NCBI RefSeq assembly: GCF_029395675.1
Contig: NZ_CP115184.1
Location: forward strand, 1,922,001 to 1,986,000
Reading direction: 5' to 3'
Length of the DNA: 64,000 nt
Source of the DNA: Janibacter cremeus
Lineage (GTDB): Bacteria; Actinomycetota; Actinomycetes; Actinomycetales; Dermatophilaceae
The notes under the pieces are model-generated. The model was not told where the DNA came from, made no database searches, and saw only the letters and a program-made list of their open reading frames with translations. This document shows positions 24,600-32,738 of the stretch, in pieces. The position numbers and the translations under genes are program-made. Position 1 is the stretch's first letter; every line of letters starts with the position of its first letter.

Positions 24600-24940
24600 G
24601 GAACTGGCACATGACCAGCAGCTGGCGTGGCCCGCTCGCTCGAAGGCAGGTGGCCGTAGAAGTGGGCCGTCACCAGCCGGTGGAGCGTCCCGGTGGCAAG
24701 GGCAGGTCCAGCGCATCGCCGAGTACCACCACCCCTCCCGCAAGTCGCGGCTGGGGCCACTCGGGCCATCGCCGGCTCTGGTCGAGTCCCACCGTGAACC
24801 CACGCAGATGCCCGGTCAAGAACCCGGTGCCACAGGCAATGTGCACCGTGCGCCTCGGTGGCAGACCACGCACCAGTTCGACCACCCGGTGCACCTCGGC
24901 GTGCCACCTCGGTCGATCGCTATCGGCGAAGGTAAATCTG
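24600..24940 (-). pseudogene. Remnant of a SAM-dependent methyltransferase
   Basis: One frame carries DRPRWHAEVHRVVELVRGLP, then the SAM loop HIACGTGFLTGHLRGF and GLDQS, then GDALDLPLPPG. The natural continuation RLVTAHFYGHLPSSERA is found in a different frame from about 24690 on. There is no start codon before the conserved part, and the C-terminal half is lost. It is a broken class I methyltransferase. The rest of the gap 24551-25149 shows nothing else I can support. Confidence 0.65.
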
Positions 24941-25149
24941 CCCCTCCTACCATTCGTCGTGGTCCGCGGAATGCCGGTCGTGGTATTACGCGGTCCGGCT
25001 CCCGCGCGAAACGCGGGCAAACGAGACGTCATGACCGAAGGACGCCACCTCGCGCGGGCTCATGCCCCTCTCAGACTTCCCGATCCCGTACTCCGATCCG
25101 CGTGCGGGTGACCGAACACCCCGAACTCCGGGTGAGCTAGCGTTCCGGT

Positions 25150-25932
25150 GTGGCGTTGAATCATGTAAGACGAGGGAGCGGCAGCCCACTGTTGCTGGTG
25201 CACGGTCTGGGCGCTGGGTGGCGATCCTGGTCCCCGATCCTCGACGAACTGGCTGAGACTCGTGAGGTCATCGCCGTCGACCTGCCGGGGTTCGGCGAAA
25301 CGCCGCCGTTGACCGGCGAGGTCTCGATCGCCACCCTGACCGACTCCGTCGCGGACTTCATCCGCGAACAGGGCCTGGACGGGGTCTCGACCGTCGGCCA
25401 GTCGATGGGCGGCCGAATGGTGCTCGAGCTCGCCCGGCGGGGCGTCGGCGGCGACACCGTGGCGTTGGACCCGGGCGGCTTCTGGAGCGATCGCGAGCTC
25501 CTCGTGTTCGGTGCCACGCTGCGGCCGTCGATCGCATTGGTCCGAGCGCTGCGAGGCATGCTGCCAGCACTGCTCGGCAGCTCTGTGGGAAGGACTCTGC
25601 TGCTGGCGCAGTTGTCGGCGCGGCCCTGGGCGCTCTCGCGCGAGACCGTGCTGCCGGACGTGCGCGGGCTGGCCGACTCCCCGGCGACGGGCGCTGTCTT
25701 GGACGCCCTGACCAAAGGGCCTAAGCAGCAGGGAGCCCCGGCTGGCACAGTGCCCGGCCGGGTCACGATCGGTTGGGGTCGTCGTGACCTGGTGACCGTG
25801 CCGAGACAGGCCGCACGTGCTACGGAGCTGTTCCCCGACGCGGTGCTGCACTGGTTTGAGCGGTGCGGTCATTTTCCACAATGGGACGCACCGCACGAAG
25901 CGACACGACTAATTCTCGACAGCACCGATTGA
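25150..25932 (+). CDS. Alpha/beta hydrolase
   Basis: 260 residues: LLLVHGLGAGWRSW oxyanion region, nucleophile elbow VGQSMGGRMV with Ser near residue 81, likely acid Asp in GWGRRDLVTVP, and catalytic His in FERCGHFPQWDAP at the C-terminus. It is a Ser hydrolase of the esterase/peroxidase-like group; the substrate is unknown. The GTG start lies exactly 6 bases after TAGCGT (25138-25143), a leaderless pattern, and there is no ribosome site. Like most of the element cargo on its right side, it has no visible partner. Confidence 0.8.
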   Translation: MALNHVRRGSGSPLLLVHGLGAGWRSWSPILDELAETREVIAVDLPGFGETPPLTGEVSIATLTDSVADFIREQGLDGVSTVGQSMGGRMVLELARRGVGGDTVALDPGGFWSDRELLVFGATLRPSIALVRALRGMLPALLGSSVGRTLLLAQLSARPWALSRETVLPDVRGLADSPATGAVLDALTKGPKQQGAPAGTVPGRVTIGWGRRDLVTVPRQAARATELFPDAVLHWFERCGHFPQWDAPHEATRLILDSTD

Positions 25933-26029
25933 GGTCTGTTGCTCGGCATTCCGACGGCCGTACCCGTCGCCGGAGGCGGATCCCTCACCGGAAAGTGCGC
26001 CGGCACCACGGCTATGAGGAGGGCGGCAC

Positions 26030-26443
26030 TCAGGTCGGGAGCAACATGCTCGCAGCGATCAGCCTCCGGGTGACAGTGCGTAGCTCGGGATTCTGGAATC
26101 GCGTGGAGGTGTCGAGGCGTTGAATCGCCTGCTTGCCGTCCGCGGCGGTGTAGGTGACGACGTGCACCACGGCGTTGCGCAGCTTGTTCGCGGGCCGCCC
26201 CTCGCCGTGCACCCAGTCGACTACATCGTGCCGCCCGAATGCCCGAGCGCGGGTCTCTAGTTCAGTGATCGCCTGACCGAGAGTCAACCCAAACGGGTGA
26301 TCCGATGGCGCACCGTCAAGACAGTTGATCAGGTCGCGCACGCCCGCGTGCAGCCGCGCGGCCGCCCACGTAACCCGGCCGAGCTCCACGAGCACGTCGG
26401 GATCGCATGGCATCGTGTCAACGTACGACTCAGGTGGGTCCAT
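26030..26443 (-). CDS. Small HEPN-motif protein
   Basis: 137 residues, all-helical in appearance. KLRNAVVHVVTYTAADGKQ contains Arg89, Asn90 and His94, the RNxxxH signature of HEPN domains. Upstream LGRVTWAAARLHAGVRDLIN and LGQAITELETRARAF are the expected preceding helices. This type of protein recurs in actinobacteria without known function. HEPN suggests an RNase or an RNA-binding role, perhaps toxin-like, but no antitoxin gene is adjacent. The start may be ATG 26443 or ATG 26413. Confidence 0.55.
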   Translation of the reverse strand: MDPPESYVDTMPCDPDVLVELGRVTWAAARLHAGVRDLINCLDGAPSDHPFGLTLGQAITELETRARAFGRHDVVDWVHGEGRPANKLRNAVVHVVTYTAADGKQAIQRLDTSTRFQNPELRTVTRRLIAASMLLPT

Positions 26444-26627
26444 CGATCCATCATCGCGCGGAAGCGTGCCCGTGTGGGATCCGCTATCGGGTGGTCTTCT
26501 CTGGGCAGGTCAGACGAAACTTTGGTCACGTCGCTCGATTTTCTGGAACAGGCGGGTCGTGGACGGCAACGTGGGTGGTGCGGATCGACATAGACGCACA
26601 CATGGACGGGAAGATCCCCGGGGGTCG

Positions 26628-26683
26628 GCTCCCCTCTCGGGCTTGACGGCTCGCACCCATAGAAGGCCGCGACAGTGACTCAC
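26628..26683 (+). repeat. rep-leader sequence shared with 10571-10626
   Basis: It lies in the 407-bp gap between the HEPN gene and repSA, which otherwise shows no gene. A short palindrome GATCCCCGGGGGTC stands just upstream. The match to 10571-10626 is 45 of 56 without gaps. It is a candidate origin or control sequence of the element. Confidence 0.5.
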
Positions 26684-26850
26684 TGACTGGATCCGCACCC
26701 GCGCCCTCTTCGGGTGTGCCCGGCGTTGAGCGGCTCTGGAACGTCGGTGACCACGTATCGCCGCTCACCCCACAGTCTGGGTGTGCCGCGCGGATCCCAG
26801 AGCCGCACTCCTGGTCCGCGTGGCACACCCTCTTTGGTTGGGAGGGGACC

Positions 26851-28401
26851 GTGGCCACCACAGACACGCCTGCCCCTTCCGCCGGCGAGGACCGCTTCCC
26901 CGGCTTCGGTGAGGACGCGCCCCTGGATATTCCCGATCTCAATCACCCCGAGAACGCCAAGCTGATCGCCCAGCGGATGCGCGACGGGTCGATGGATGAT
27001 TTCTCCCAGGCACTGGGCGCCACGCACAACTGCGCCCACCCTGTCCGGCTGGCCGGGTCATCGGTCACCGTCGACACCAGGACCGGCGAAGTGCTCTCGT
27101 CCTTCGACGCGGGGCAGTTGCCGTTCGGGGTGCTCCATCGCCCGTGCGGCAACCGCCGTGCCTCGGTGTGCCCTTCCTGTTCACGCACCTACGCCCGCGA
27201 CACCTACGCCCTCATCCATGCCGGGGTCGCTGGCGGCAAGACCGTCCCCGAGAAGGTGCGGGACAACCCGCTGCTGTTCGTCACCCTCACCGCCCCCTCG
27301 TTTGGGCCGGTCCACGGCCACCGAGGAGGGCGTGCGTGCCGGCCCCGGCGACGCGACGACCGCAGCCGCTGTCCTCACGGCCGGCCGTTGTGGTGCACCC
27401 GCGTCCACGACCGGGATGACGAGACCAGTGGGGCGCCGTTGTGCTTCCAGTGCCACGACACGGCGTCGGCGGTGATGTGGCAGTGGCACGCACCCGAGCT
27501 GTGGCGACGCTTCACCATCGCCCTGCACCGCGCCGTCGCCCACCACCTGACCATCCCGAGCTCGCGCCTGGGCGACCACGCGTCGATCCAGTACGCCAAG
27601 GTCGCCGAGCACCAGGCACGCGGCCTGATCCACTTCCACGCGCTGATCCGCCTCGACGGACCCGCCGCCGGCGGCACCGGTTCGCCCGCTCCCCCATCGC
27701 TGGACGGCGACACCCTCGCAGCCCTCGTGCGACAGGTCGTGCCGACCGTCACGACCATCGCCGAGCCCGTCGACTTCGAGGACACCCCACGGGTGCTGGC
27801 CTTCGGGACCCAGGTCGACGTGCGCACCGTCCGTGCCGGCTCGCGCACCGACGACCCGGCCGGCCCGCTGACCCCGGGCCAGGTCGCCGGGTATCTGGCG
27901 AAGTACTCCACCAAGGACTCCTCCGGTCTGCACGGCCGCGGTCAGCAGCGGCCGCACATCCTCGCCCTGCGCCGGCAGTGCCGGGAGATGGCTGCCCGGG
28001 CTGCGACCTTCCACGACCGGGACCACGACTACCAACGGATGGGCAAGTGGGTGCACTGCCTGGGCTTCCGTGGCCACTTCGGCACCAAGTCCCGGCGCTA
28101 CTCCCTCACCCTCGGCGCGCTGCGTCGTGCCCGGTCGCGGTGGCAGGCACTGGCTGCCGAGTCCCGGCGTACCGGCCAGCCGCTCGACACCCGCGACCTC
28201 GAGGCACGGCTGCTCGCCGACGACGCAGAAGAGACCACCCAGGTTGTGGGCAGCTGGACCTACGTCGGCACCGGCTGGCGCGACCACCTCGAACAAGCCC
28301 TCGCCCTGGCCGTTGCGGCCCGCAGCCGCGAGTACGACCTGTGGAAAGCCGAACGGCGAAAGGCGCGATCTGGGCTAGAGAGGGGAGATGGCGATGTATG
28401 A
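26851..28401 (+). CDS. repSA: RepSA-type replication initiator
   Basis: A 516-residue rolling-circle-type initiator as in pSAM2. The HUH metal-binding motif is GLIHFHALIRLDG, and the Tyr/Lys motif is VAGYLAKYSTK. Cys-rich segments (CGNRRASVCPSCSRTYARD) are typical of the family N-terminus. RepSA nicks its origin to replicate the excised element. The GTG at 26851 has GGAGGGG upstream. The gene is followed after 24 bp by the integrase; the small xis gene usual at that place is missing. Confidence 0.9.
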   Translation: MATTDTPAPSAGEDRFPGFGEDAPLDIPDLNHPENAKLIAQRMRDGSMDDFSQALGATHNCAHPVRLAGSSVTVDTRTGEVLSSFDAGQLPFGVLHRPCGNRRASVCPSCSRTYARDTYALIHAGVAGGKTVPEKVRDNPLLFVTLTAPSFGPVHGHRGGRACRPRRRDDRSRCPHGRPLWCTRVHDRDDETSGAPLCFQCHDTASAVMWQWHAPELWRRFTIALHRAVAHHLTIPSSRLGDHASIQYAKVAEHQARGLIHFHALIRLDGPAAGGTGSPAPPSLDGDTLAALVRQVVPTVTTIAEPVDFEDTPRVLAFGTQVDVRTVRAGSRTDDPAGPLTPGQVAGYLAKYSTKDSSGLHGRGQQRPHILALRRQCREMAARAATFHDRDHDYQRMGKWVHCLGFRGHFGTKSRRYSLTLGALRRARSRWQALAAESRRTGQPLDTRDLEARLLADDAEETTQVVGSWTYVGTGWRDHLEQALALAVAARSREYDLWKAERRKARSGLERGDGDV

Positions 28402-28425
28402 GCAGGACACGAGGGATGTGCCGAC

Positions 28426-29499
28426 ATGATCGAGCGTCGAGTCCTGGACTCGGGACGAGTGCGTTGGCGGGTTCGGTACCGGACACCGGAGCACCGCCAG
28501 CGGTCCCGGACGTTCGACCGGCGTGCGGATGCCGAGGCATTCGAGGACGAGCTGCGGGGTCGAATGCGTCGTGGGGAGTTCGTCGACCCCCGACGTGGAC
28601 TGGTGACGCTTTCGGCGCTGTGGTCAGAGTACGAGCAGGGCGGGATGACCCACCTACGTGTGACGACGCAGCAGAACTACCGCATGGCGTTTCGCCACGT
28701 GCTGAACCACTTCGGCACGTGGCCGGTCGCGAAGATCGAGCATGCCGACATCGCGGAGTGGGTTACCGAGCTCGGAAAGACCAAGGGCCCGGAGACCGTG
28801 CGCTACGCCCACCGAGTCTTCTGCCTCGTCCTCGACTTCGGCATCCGGACCCGGCGCCTGAGCCACAACGTCGCTCGTGGTGTGCGGTTGCCAGCGAGGC
28901 CACCATCGCGCGAGCGGATCCTGACCATGGCCCAGGTCGAGGCCCTGGCGGCACGCCTTGGTCGTGAGGGCGACCTCGTCCTGGCGATGGCCCTGCTCGG
29001 TCTGCGGTGGTCCGAGCTGGCCGCCCTCAAGGTCTCGGACGTCGACCTCGAGCGGGGCCGGGCCCGGGTGGTCGAGCGAGCCACCGAGGTCGGCGGTCGG
29101 ATGGATGTCGCTGCTCCGAAGTCGCGGGCCTCTGCGCGCTCGATCGGGATCCCGCCCTCGATGCGGGAGGTGCTCGCGGCCAGGACCGCGGGTCGGTCTG
29201 CGGATGCGTTGGTGTTCCCGGCTCCGGACGGTGGCTACCTGCGCAACGGGAACTGGCGGCACCGGTCAGGATGGAGTGCCGCGCTGAAAGCAACGGGGCT
29301 CGAAGGGGTGACTCCGCACGACCTGCGCCGCACCTTCGGAAGTCTGGCGAGGAAAGCCGGCGCGGATCTGCGCTACATCCAACGGGCGATGGGCCACGAG
29401 TCGATCACCACCACGGCGCGCATCTACGCGCACCTCTACGACGACGAGCTGGACGAGCTCGCGATCGCGCTGGATGGCCTGCGGGGAGTCCAGCCATGA
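28426..29499 (+). CDS. int: Site-specific tyrosine recombinase (integrase)
   Basis: 357 residues with all catalytic residues in place: Arg194 (LLGLRWSEL), Lys232, His298 and Arg301 (PHDLRRTFG), His324 (MGHES) and nucleophile Tyr334 (RIYAHLY). The N-terminus has an arm-binding-like domain (RWRVRYRTPEHRQRSRTFDR), followed by a SAM-like core-binding domain. It should integrate and excise the element at tRNA-Thr. The gene ends 108 bp before the right attachment repeat, and arm-type sites lie in that gap. Confidence 0.95.
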   Translation: MIERRVLDSGRVRWRVRYRTPEHRQRSRTFDRRADAEAFEDELRGRMRRGEFVDPRRGLVTLSALWSEYEQGGMTHLRVTTQQNYRMAFRHVLNHFGTWPVAKIEHADIAEWVTELGKTKGPETVRYAHRVFCLVLDFGIRTRRLSHNVARGVRLPARPPSRERILTMAQVEALAARLGREGDLVLAMALLGLRWSELAALKVSDVDLERGRARVVERATEVGGRMDVAAPKSRASARSIGIPPSMREVLAARTAGRSADALVFPAPDGGYLRNGNWRHRSGWSAALKATGLEGVTPHDLRRTFGSLARKAGADLRYIQRAMGHESITTTARIYAHLYDDELDELAIALDGLRGVQP

Positions 29500-29516
29500 A
29501 CCCCCTTCGCCACCCG

Positions 29517-29537
29517 ATGTGCCCAAAGTGTGCCCAT
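29517..29537 (+). promoter_or_regulatory. Candidate integrase arm-type site, right arm
   Basis: Double TGTGCCCA octamer with a 3-base gap, 71 bp inside the right attachment repeat. It is in the same orientation as 10846-10866 and matches it at 19 of 21 positions. Confidence 0.6.
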
Positions 29538-29607
29538 TTCGGCCCCGCTGAACTGCTCTTGGCGGCGCTTGCCAGCCTGGTCGCCATCCTTGCCGGCTCG
29601 ACGAAAA

Positions 29608-29700
29608 CCGCCCCTGACCAGCAAAAACGCCCCCGACCGTGTCGAGGGCGTTCCGCTGAGCCGCCTATCGGAATCGAACCGATGACCTATTCATTACGAG
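29608..29700. other. Right attachment repeat (element-supplied tRNA 3' half)
   Basis: A 93-bp repeat paired with 10660-10752. Identity ends at 29700, at the edge of the anticodon loop, where strand exchange by tyrosine recombinases often occurs. The tRNA is therefore a hybrid: 5' half chromosomal, 3' half from the element. Confidence 0.93.
29623..29652 (-). terminator. Rho-independent terminator of tRNA-Thr
   Basis: On the minus strand: AACGCCCTCGAC, loop ACG, GTCGGGGGCGTT, then TTT. A 10-bp GC-rich stem (one G-T pair) and a run of five T's lie 7 bases after the tRNA. A copy with one base change is at 10675-10704. Confidence 0.85.
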
Positions 29701-29732
29701 TGAATCGCTCTAGCCGACTGAGCTAAGGCGGC
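29659..29732 (-). tRNA. tRNA-Thr (anticodon CGT)
   Basis: 74 bases fold into a standard cloverleaf: acceptor stem GCCGCCT/AGGCGGC, D-arm GCTCAGTCGGCTAGAGC, anticodon stem ATTCA/TGAAT with loop CTCGTAA (anticodon CGT), and T-arm with GGTTCGATTCC. CCA is not fully encoded. It is the integration site of the element. Confidence 0.95.
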
Positions 29733-29817
29733 ATGCGCCGTGGCGCGAGGCACGAGTATACGGAAGCGGTGGGTCGGGGTGAAATCGCGGGCCCACCCAC
29801 CCCGGCCGCCGTGGGCA

Positions 29818-31446
29818 CTACCCCAGGTGGTGCCTGTGGGCGAAGGCTGCCGCCTCCGTCCGGGACCTGACGTCGAGCTTGGTGAAGATGTTGGACATGT
29901 GCCGGGCGACCGTCTTGACCGAGAGGTGCAGCTCCTTGGCGATCTGGGCGTTGCTCCTGCCGGCCGTCACCAGGCGCAGCACCTCGACCTCCCTCCCGGT
30001 GAGTCCGCCGGGTCGGTCCGCCTCACCGAGCTGTCCAGCCACACCAAGTGCGTCAGGGACCGCCCCCTGAGCCACGAAGGTCTGCCTGGCGGCCTGCAGC
30101 TCGAGGACCGCGCCGGCCTCATCACCCAGCAGTCGCAGCGCGCGTCCGACGAGCACGCGTGCTCGCGCCGCCTCGTAGTCCGCTTCGAGCGCAGACCACC
30201 GCGCCAGCGCCGACCTCCCTGCGGAGAGCGCCGACTCGGGATCGTCACGGGCCAGGGCCACCTGCGCCGCCACGGTCTCGGACCCGGCACGCACCGCCGC
30301 GCAGCCGAAGTCCTCGGCGATCCCCGCGAGCTCGTCGGACAGGACGCCCGCCTCGTCCAGCAGACCTCCTGCCACGAGCGCCTCGACGCAACCCGGGATG
30401 ACCCGGTGGCGGAAGATCGCGCCGTGTGTCCCGGCGAGGGTTCGTCGGACGGCAGCAACGGCCTGGTCGAGCTCACCCCTGGCCAGGGCCAGCAGGGCCC
30501 GGCCCGGCTGTGCGTCACTACCGTGCTGCAGTGCCTGCCCGTAGGCCCGGTCCGCCCCGTCGAGGTCCCCGAGCAGACGCAGGACGTCGCCGCGCTCGTG
30601 GTGGGCGAGGGCGACGGCCGGATGGCCGCCCGCCGCCTCGTACCTCTGCGCGGACCGCTCCAGCTCGATCACGGCGTCCCGGAGCGAGCCGTGGAGCCGC
30701 ATCAGCTGCGCCCGGTGGACGGCGCACTGGCCGGTGAAGGCCACGATCGTGGGCTGGGCGTCGCACCACTGGGACAGGGCACGCGTCCACTGCGCCGCTC
30801 GTCCCAGGTCACCGACCCACTGGCAGGCCTCGATCATCGAGCAGTAGACCTCGCCCGCCACCAGTGGGTCGACCTCGCCCGCAACCACACCGACCATGGC
30901 CTCGTCGAGCAACCGCAGCCCCGCGGCGACCTCCCCGAAGACGGTCAGCACCCGCCCTTCCTGGTTGAGCCCGAGCGCCACGAGGTTGGGGTCGGCGTGG
31001 CGGCGTCCGCACGCCGTGATCTGCGCCGGCAGCGGCCGCGCCCCCTCCAGGTCGCCGACGCTCACCCGCTCGAGCATCCGCCCGACGAGCAGGTACCCCC
31101 GCTCCACGACGTCATCGTCGACCTCCTCGAGCACGCGTTCCCCGCGGGCCAACCAGCCTCCCGCGACCGCGCTCTCCCCCCTCAGCGCCAACAACGTCCC
31201 CAGCCGCGCCGCCGCGCGGGCGGCCAGCAGGGGGTCCGCGGCGTCGAGGGCGGCGTGGTGCGCCCGTTGCAGCGCCTGGACCGCGTCATCGGGACGGCCG
31301 AGGAGCTCGGCCGCGTCGGCCAGGGACAGGAAGTCCGTGGCGGCGAGCACGGCGTCGTCGAGGTCGGACAGCGTGCGGTAGGCCGCGAGCCACTCACGGC
31401 GCTCGTACGCGTCGCGCGCTCGGTGCAGATCCTCAACCACGCCCAT
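29818..31446 (-). CDS. LuxR-family transcriptional regulator with TPR-like domain
   Basis: 542 residues. A long helical-repeat region (TPR-like units such as GRPDDAVQALQRAHHAALDA and DLDGADRAYGQALQHG) precedes a C-terminal LuxR helix-turn-helix: GGLTGREVEVLRLVTAGRSN then QIAKELHLSVKTVARHMSNI. There is no N-terminal ATPase, so it is a MalT-like protein without its motor, or a signal-binding variant. GAGGGAG precedes the ATG at 31446. It probably controls the flavin monooxygenase 59 bp upstream on the same strand; that link is inferred from position only. Confidence 0.85.
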   Translation of the reverse strand: MGVVEDLHRARDAYERREWLAAYRTLSDLDDAVLAATDFLSLADAAELLGRPDDAVQALQRAHHAALDAADPLLAARAAARLGTLLALRGESAVAGGWLARGERVLEEVDDDVVERGYLLVGRMLERVSVGDLEGARPLPAQITACGRRHADPNLVALGLNQEGRVLTVFGEVAAGLRLLDEAMVGVVAGEVDPLVAGEVYCSMIEACQWVGDLGRAAQWTRALSQWCDAQPTIVAFTGQCAVHRAQLMRLHGSLRDAVIELERSAQRYEAAGGHPAVALAHHERGDVLRLLGDLDGADRAYGQALQHGSDAQPGRALLALARGELDQAVAAVRRTLAGTHGAIFRHRVIPGCVEALVAGGLLDEAGVLSDELAGIAEDFGCAAVRAGSETVAAQVALARDDPESALSAGRSALARWSALEADYEAARARVLVGRALRLLGDEAGAVLELQAARQTFVAQGAVPDALGVAGQLGEADRPGGLTGREVEVLRLVTAGRSNAQIAKELHLSVKTVARHMSNIFTKLDVRSRTEAAAFAHRHHLG

Positions 31447-31505
31447 GGCGACTCCCTCACCACCGATGCTAGCGGGACGGAGCACCCCGGACCGGCGTCG
31501 CGGTC

Positions 31506-32609
31506 TCAGGCAGCCGGCACGTGCGCCTGTCGACGGGCGATCCGGTCGGCGACGTGGGCGGCGTCGCGGCCGACACCGCACATCTCCCCCGAGCTGAACG
31601 CGTACTGGAAGGCCAGCCCGCAGAAGTACAGGCCGGGCACATCATCGACGACCCCTCGGTACTCGACCGGCCAGCCGTCCTCGACCTCCATGGGCACGTC
31701 CAGCCACGAGTGGTCGTGGCGCCACCCAGTGGCCCACACGACACTGGCGACCTCGAAGGCGCGCCCGTCCGCCAGCTGCGGCAGGCCGTCCGTGGACGCC
31801 CCGACGACGTGGTCGTCGATCCACTCGACCCCGGCCTCTGCCAGGTGGTGCGCCTTGACCCGCAGCTGCGGAGCGCCGTGGTGACGCATGACCCCGAGCA
31901 TCTTGCGTCCCATCGGCGTCCGCCTGGTCAGGACGTGCTGGAAGGCGAACTCGATGAAGGGGAAGGCCCGTCGCATCCGCCACGTGCCCCACTCGAGCGG
32001 GACACTGCCGTGGACGGGGCCAACCAGCGTGGTCTCGCGCTCGGTGGCCAGCTCGAGTGCGATGTCGAGACCGCTGTGCGACGCACCGACGACGAGGACC
32101 GGCCCGGCGGGCAGGTCCCCGGGACCGTGGTACCGACTCGAGTGCACTTGGTGGACGGTCTCGGCGAGATCAGAAGCGAAGGGAGGCAGGTTCGGTCGCT
32201 CACCGAAGGTCCCCGTGGCGACGACGACCGCGTCGCAGGTGATCGGACGCTCGGCCGGCTCCTCCAGCTCGACGCGGAACCCCTCCCCGTCCGCGGCCAC
32301 CCGACTCACCCGGCTGCGCAGGCGCACCGGCAGCTCGTGGGTGAGCGCGTACAGCTCGAGGTAGTCGGCCATCTCGTCCTTCGTCGGGAAGGCCCACGGG
32401 TCCCCCGGGAAGGGCAGCCCGTCGAGGTGGCTCCTCCCGGCGGGGGTGAAGAGGCGCAGGCTGTCGTAGCGTCGTCGCCACTCGTCACCGATCCGGGCGT
32501 TCCCGTCCAGGACCAGGCACTCGACCCCCTTGCGCCGCAGGTGGTAGGCGGTCGACAGGCCGGCCTGCCCCGCTCCGATGATCACCGTGTCCACGTGCTG
32601 TGTCTGCAT
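31506..32609 (-). CDS. Flavin-dependent monooxygenase (FAD/NAD(P)-binding)
   Basis: 367 residues, of the single-component flavoprotein monooxygenase type. FAD-binding IIGAGQAGLSTAYHL at residues 9-24, ARIGDEWRRRYDSLRLFTP, a linker typical of the class (VVVATGTFG), and a second NADPH Rossmann motif VLVVGASHSGLDIALELA. The C-terminal PGLYFCGLAFQYAFSSG closes the FAD site. Related enzymes oxidise amines, sulfides or ketones. The ATG has GGGAGGAC upstream. It is transcribed toward the LuxR regulator, possibly as one unit. Confidence 0.85.
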   Translation of the reverse strand: MQTQHVDTVIIGAGQAGLSTAYHLRRKGVECLVLDGNARIGDEWRRRYDSLRLFTPAGRSHLDGLPFPGDPWAFPTKDEMADYLELYALTHELPVRLRSRVSRVAADGEGFRVELEEPAERPITCDAVVVATGTFGERPNLPPFASDLAETVHQVHSSRYHGPGDLPAGPVLVVGASHSGLDIALELATERETTLVGPVHGSVPLEWGTWRMRRAFPFIEFAFQHVLTRRTPMGRKMLGVMRHHGAPQLRVKAHHLAEAGVEWIDDHVVGASTDGLPQLADGRAFEVASVVWATGWRHDHSWLDVPMEVEDGWPVEYRGVVDDVPGLYFCGLAFQYAFSSGEMCGVGRDAAHVADRIARRQAHVPAA

Positions 32610-32738
32610 GACGTCCTCCCGGGTTCGTTCCGTACCCATCACGCTATGGACGTCGGACGACTCCGGCATCGGCCGCAGTGCCCATCCACCGCCGAGGCCA
32701 CGTGGGTGGTTCTACCCACCTCCACGCCCTGCCCTCGC

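Larger units (their letters stand above)
10753..29700. mobile_element. AICE-derived integrative element in tRNA-Thr(CGT), about 18.9 kb
   Basis: The bounds are the 93-bp direct repeats (spacing 18,948 bp). The right end has the order repSA - integrase - attachment site - tRNA, the hallmark of pSAM2-like AICEs. The usual xis between rep and int and an FtsK/TraB-like DNA translocase are not seen. Cargo, left to right: DMT permease and CDF exporter, copper oxidase block with two-component system, frameshifted thioredoxin-like gene, two poorly characterised genes, a zinc-ribbon-like protein, a UvrA-like ATPase, small proteins, a hydrolase and a HEPN-motif protein. Confidence 0.88.

Noticed and set aside
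24281..24907. Intact protein-coding gene in the methyltransferase region
   Set aside because: Conserved methyltransferase segments are split over two frames and lack start and C-terminal parts, so it was called a pseudogene.
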